This document shows, in pieces, positions 15,059 through 17,044 of a stretch of 17,044 bases of DNA. Both the position numbers and the translations under genes were made by a program. The notes below the pieces were generated by a model, which saw only the letters and a program-made list of their open reading frames with translations, did not search any database and was not told the origin of the DNA. Source of the stretch: an uncultured Eubacteriales bacterium (lineage in GTDB: Bacteria; Bacillota; Clostridia; Peptostreptococcales; Anaerovoracaceae); NCBI GenBank assembly GCA_900547295.1, contig URGK01000058.1:1-17044 (forward strand), in the 5' to 3' direction. The first letter of the stretch is position 1. The number at the start of each line of letters is the position of its first letter.

Positions 15059-16663
15059 ATGAGTAAAAAATCATTTGTGGGCGGAGCGGTGATACTTGGT
15101 GCCGCAGGCCTTGTTGTAAAGCTGATGGGAGCGGTTTTCAGAATACCTGTAACCAACTGGCTGGGCGGAGGCATGGCATACTATCAGGCGGCATACCCTA
15201 TATACAACATACTGCTTACGCTGGCAACGGCAGGAATACCTGTTGCAATATCGAGAATGGTTGCAGAAAGGACAGTTGTGGGAGACCACTATGCAGCCAA
15301 CAATGTTTTTAAAGTATCGTTCAGGCTTCTGGGAGGCATAGGTCTTGGAACAGGCCTTCTCTGTCTTGTAGGCGCCAACTGGTATGCCAACCAGATAGGA
15401 CTGCCGGAAACGGCATACGCGCTGAGAGCGCTTATTCCGGCTCTGGTACTTATCCCTATAATGTCTGCATACAGAGGATACTTCCAGGGAATGCAGAATA
15501 TGAATCCGACGGCGGTTTCGCAGATTATAGAGCAGGTTTTCAGAGTGGGTATAGGTCTTGCCCTTACAAAGATACTGCTTGACAGGTTTGCCGAAAACCC
15601 TGAGTATGCGGCAGCGGGAGCAACCTTTGGCGCAAGCGCCGGAGCAATAGGAGGACTTCTTGTTGTATGGCTTATCTATATGGCAAACAGGAAAGTCATT
15701 CTCAAAAAAATAAATCGCGGCAGACTCAAAACCAGAGAAAAATCGGGGGACATAACTAAGAAAATCCTCATAATTGCAATACCTATAACGCTGGGAGCAT
15801 GCATAATGCCGTTTATGAACCTGATTGATGCTTCAATAGTATCCAACAGACTTCAGGACATAGGATTCAGCTACAGTGAGGCAAAGAACCTGTTTACAGA
15901 GCTTTCAAGCATGGCAGGTACAGTAGTAAACTTCCCGCAGATAATAGTTCAGTCCATAGCCATAAGTCTGGTGCCTGCAATAAGTATGGCATTCAGAGAA
16001 AAAGACGGAAACGGACTCAGAACCAATGTACAGATGGGAATGAGAATGGCAAACATACTCAGCTTTCCGTGCGCCGCAGGACTTATAATTCTGGCAGAGC
16101 CCGTGCTTGTGCTGTTGTACAGAAGCCAGTATGATATGGCCGTTGATGCGGCAGGAAGCCTTATGATGCTTGCTTTCGGCTTTATATTCCTTGCCATAGC
16201 GCAGACCCTTACAGGAGCGCTTCAGGGAATAGGCAAGCAGCTTATACCTGTAAGAAACCTCATAATCGGGGCAGTGTTCAAGACAATAATAACGTATATG
16301 CTTGTAGGCGTTGAAAGCCTCAATGTCATAGGCGCAGCCATAGGAACCTGCATTGCATATATGATTGCTGCGATGCTTGATATAATGGCGATAAAAAAAT
16401 ATACGGGTGTAAGATTTAACATAATACAGACATTTATCAAACCGATAATAGCCACACTGGCGATGTCTGTTATGACTATTATTTCATATAATCTGGCGGC
16501 GAAGGTTCTTGGCAACAGCATGGCAGTTTTAGTTTCGATAATCCTGTCAGCAGCGGTATATGCTGTAATGCTGTTTGCAACTAAAACCATAACGGCTGAA
16601 GAGGCTGCGATGATACCGGGAGGAAACAAACTGGTAAAAATTATGGGCAAATTTATAAAATAA
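15059..16663 (+). CDS. SpoVB/YabM-like MOP-superfamily flippase (polysaccharide/lipid-linked precursor exporter)
   Basis: The 534-residue polytopic membrane protein is hydrophobic throughout, with about 14 expected spans. It has the conserved N-terminal GGAVILGAAGLVVKLMGAVFRIPVTN-type region (short form: GAVILGAAG...FRIP), AAYPIYNILLTLATAGIPVAISRMV, and YRGYFQGMQNM typical of SpoVB and related MurJ-like flippases. SpoVB in Bacillus is needed for the spore cortex; its paralogue YabM sits next to spoVT, as here. The substrate is likely a lipid-linked sugar, but lipid II versus another precursor cannot be decided. The frame is open from 15005 inside the previous gene. ATG 15059 with AGAGGA (15049-15054) is chosen because homologues start there. 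Confidence 0.9.
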   Translation: MSKKSFVGGAVILGAAGLVVKLMGAVFRIPVTNWLGGGMAYYQAAYPIYNILLTLATAGIPVAISRMVAERTVVGDHYAANNVFKVSFRLLGGIGLGTGLLCLVGANWYANQIGLPETAYALRALIPALVLIPIMSAYRGYFQGMQNMNPTAVSQIIEQVFRVGIGLALTKILLDRFAENPEYAAAGATFGASAGAIGGLLVVWLIYMANRKVILKKINRGRLKTREKSGDITKKILIIAIPITLGACIMPFMNLIDASIVSNRLQDIGFSYSEAKNLFTELSSMAGTVVNFPQIIVQSIAISLVPAISMAFREKDGNGLRTNVQMGMRMANILSFPCAAGLIILAEPVLVLLYRSQYDMAVDAAGSLMMLAFGFIFLAIAQTLTGALQGIGKQLIPVRNLIIGAVFKTIITYMLVGVESLNVIGAAIGTCIAYMIAAMLDIMAIKKYTGVRFNIIQTFIKPIIATLAMSVMTIISYNLAAKVLGNSMAVLVSIILSAAVYAVMLFATKTITAEEAAMIPGGNKLVKIMGKFIK

Positions 16664-16668
16664 AACTG

Positions 16669-16696
16669 TTGCTGCAAAAGCAAATCGCATTTTTTT
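16669..16696 (+). terminator. weak terminator candidate after the flippase gene
   Basis: TTGCT (16669-16673) pairs with AGCAA (16679-16683). A seven-T run follows at 16690-16696, but six bases lie between stem and T-run and the stem is only 5 bp, so efficiency is doubtful. Confidence 0.3.
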
Positions 16697-16717
16697 AAAT
16701 GTATACTCACAAATGTG

Positions 16718-16746
16718 TTGACAAACAAGGTTAAAAATGAGAAAAT
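16718..16746 (+). promoter_or_regulatory. possible upstream hup promoter
   Basis: A perfect -35 TTGACA (16718-16723) is followed after 17 bp by GAAAAT (16741-16746), a poor -10. It is a candidate for a second, distal hup start. Confidence 0.3.
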
Positions 16747-16772
16747 AGTGTCACTGATTTGAAGATTTCAAC

Positions 16773-16789
16773 GGATAAGAGCTTTATCC
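16773..16789. repeat. inverted repeat over the hup -35 region
   Basis: GGATAA (16773-16778) and TTATCC (16784-16789) form a 6-bp perfect inverted repeat around a 5-bp centre. The right arm overlaps the presumed -35 (16783-16788). It is a possible operator; no specific regulator is recognised. Confidence 0.45.
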
Positions 16790-16811
16790 CGAGGAAATAA
16801 TATGATATAAT
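16783..16811 (+). promoter_or_regulatory. proximal hup promoter (extended -10)
   Basis: TTTATC (16783-16788), a 17-bp spacer and TATAAT (16806-16811). TG is placed at 16803-16804 to give TGATATAAT. It is 38 bp before the hup ATG. The -35 is weak, offset by the extended -10. Confidence 0.6.
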
Positions 16812-16848
16812 AATTATGATGTATATATAATGTGAGGAGGATTTATTC

Positions 16849-17044
16849 ATGAATAAAGCTGAATTAGTTGCTGCAGTAGCAGAGAAAACTGGATTTACAA
16901 AGAAGGACGCAGAAGTAGCTGTTAACGCTTTCGTTAGCTGTGTGGAAGATGCACTTACAAAAGGCGAAAAAGTACAGTTAATCGGATTTGGTACTTTTGA
17001 AACCAGAGAAAGAAAAGCAAGACAGGGCAGAAACCCTCGTCAGC
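16849..17044 (+). CDS. hup: HU-family DNA-binding protein (3' end outside window)
   Basis: The first 65 residues of a histone-like HU protein, normally about 90 long: MNKAELVAAVAEKTGFTKKD, then FVSCVEDALTKGEKVQLIGFGTF and the start of the DNA-contacting beta arm (RKARQGRNPR). HU binds and bends DNA as a homodimer and compacts the nucleoid. GGAGG at 16836-16840 with 8-nt spacing gives a strong start. In clostridia hup follows spoVB and mazG; here mazG is missing and hup has its own promoter region. The gene is cut only by the end of the window and shows no defect. Confidence 0.95.
   Translation, partial: MNKAELVAAVAEKTGFTKKDAEVAVNAFVSCVEDALTKGEKVQLIGFGTFETRERKARQGRNPRQ

Noticed and set aside
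16222..16728. Minus-strand frame of 168 codons
   Set aside because: It is hydrophobic only because it mirrors the flippase gene. It has no ribosome site and no family resemblance.

Overview
The window reads as a chromosomal segment of a low-to-mid GC, endospore-forming (or formerly sporulating) member of the Clostridia. The evidence is strong AGGAGG-type ribosome sites, three sporulation-associated genes (spoVG, spoVT and a spoVB/MOP-type flippase), and a gene order that matches a block conserved across Bacillus and Clostridium: spoVG - glmU - prs - pth - mfd - spoVT - spoVB - hup. A family-level placement is not possible from what is visible.

Layout. Positions 1-229 hold no gene but can fold into several consecutive helices, and probably carry the 3' part of a structured RNA. 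A TGS-domain nucleoside kinase (230-1888, +) and spoVG (1965-2243, -) converge on a shared bidirectional terminator. From a divergent promoter region a tight + strand operon follows: murC, a GlmU acetyltransferase domain without its pyrophosphorylase domain, prs, pth and mfd (2484-9594). These genes cover peptidoglycan and UDP-GlcNAc precursor supply, PRPP synthesis, peptidyl-tRNA recycling and transcription-coupled repair. An accessory cassette of four genes sits between mfd and spoVT (9673-12983): a secreted two-PepSY protein, an ECF-type sigma factor, a membrane anti-sigma factor with an RsgI-like juxtamembrane 'NPS' domain and two extracellular PepSY domains, and a secreted four-PepSY protein. 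It ends in a hairpin shared with the convergent spoVT (-). Beyond a divergent regulatory region come a MtaD-like amidohydrolase, a SpoVB-like flippase and the start of a HU gene that runs off the end.

The most interesting object is the PepSY/sigma cassette. The four-PepSY protein is a mosaic: its first two domains match the small secreted protein residue for residue without gaps (about 70% identical by hand count), and its last two match the two PepSY domains on the outside of the anti-sigma factor. A cell-surface sensor and two secreted look-alikes therefore appear to form one signalling unit, in which the secreted proteins could bind, compete with or load the sensor. Other points worth a look are the stand-alone GlmU C-terminal domain, the structured RNA at the left edge, a tandem 21-bp repeat lying over a sigma-G-like spoVT promoter, and an inverted repeat over the likely hup -35 region.

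No tRNA, rRNA, CRISPR array, insertion sequence or transposase was seen.
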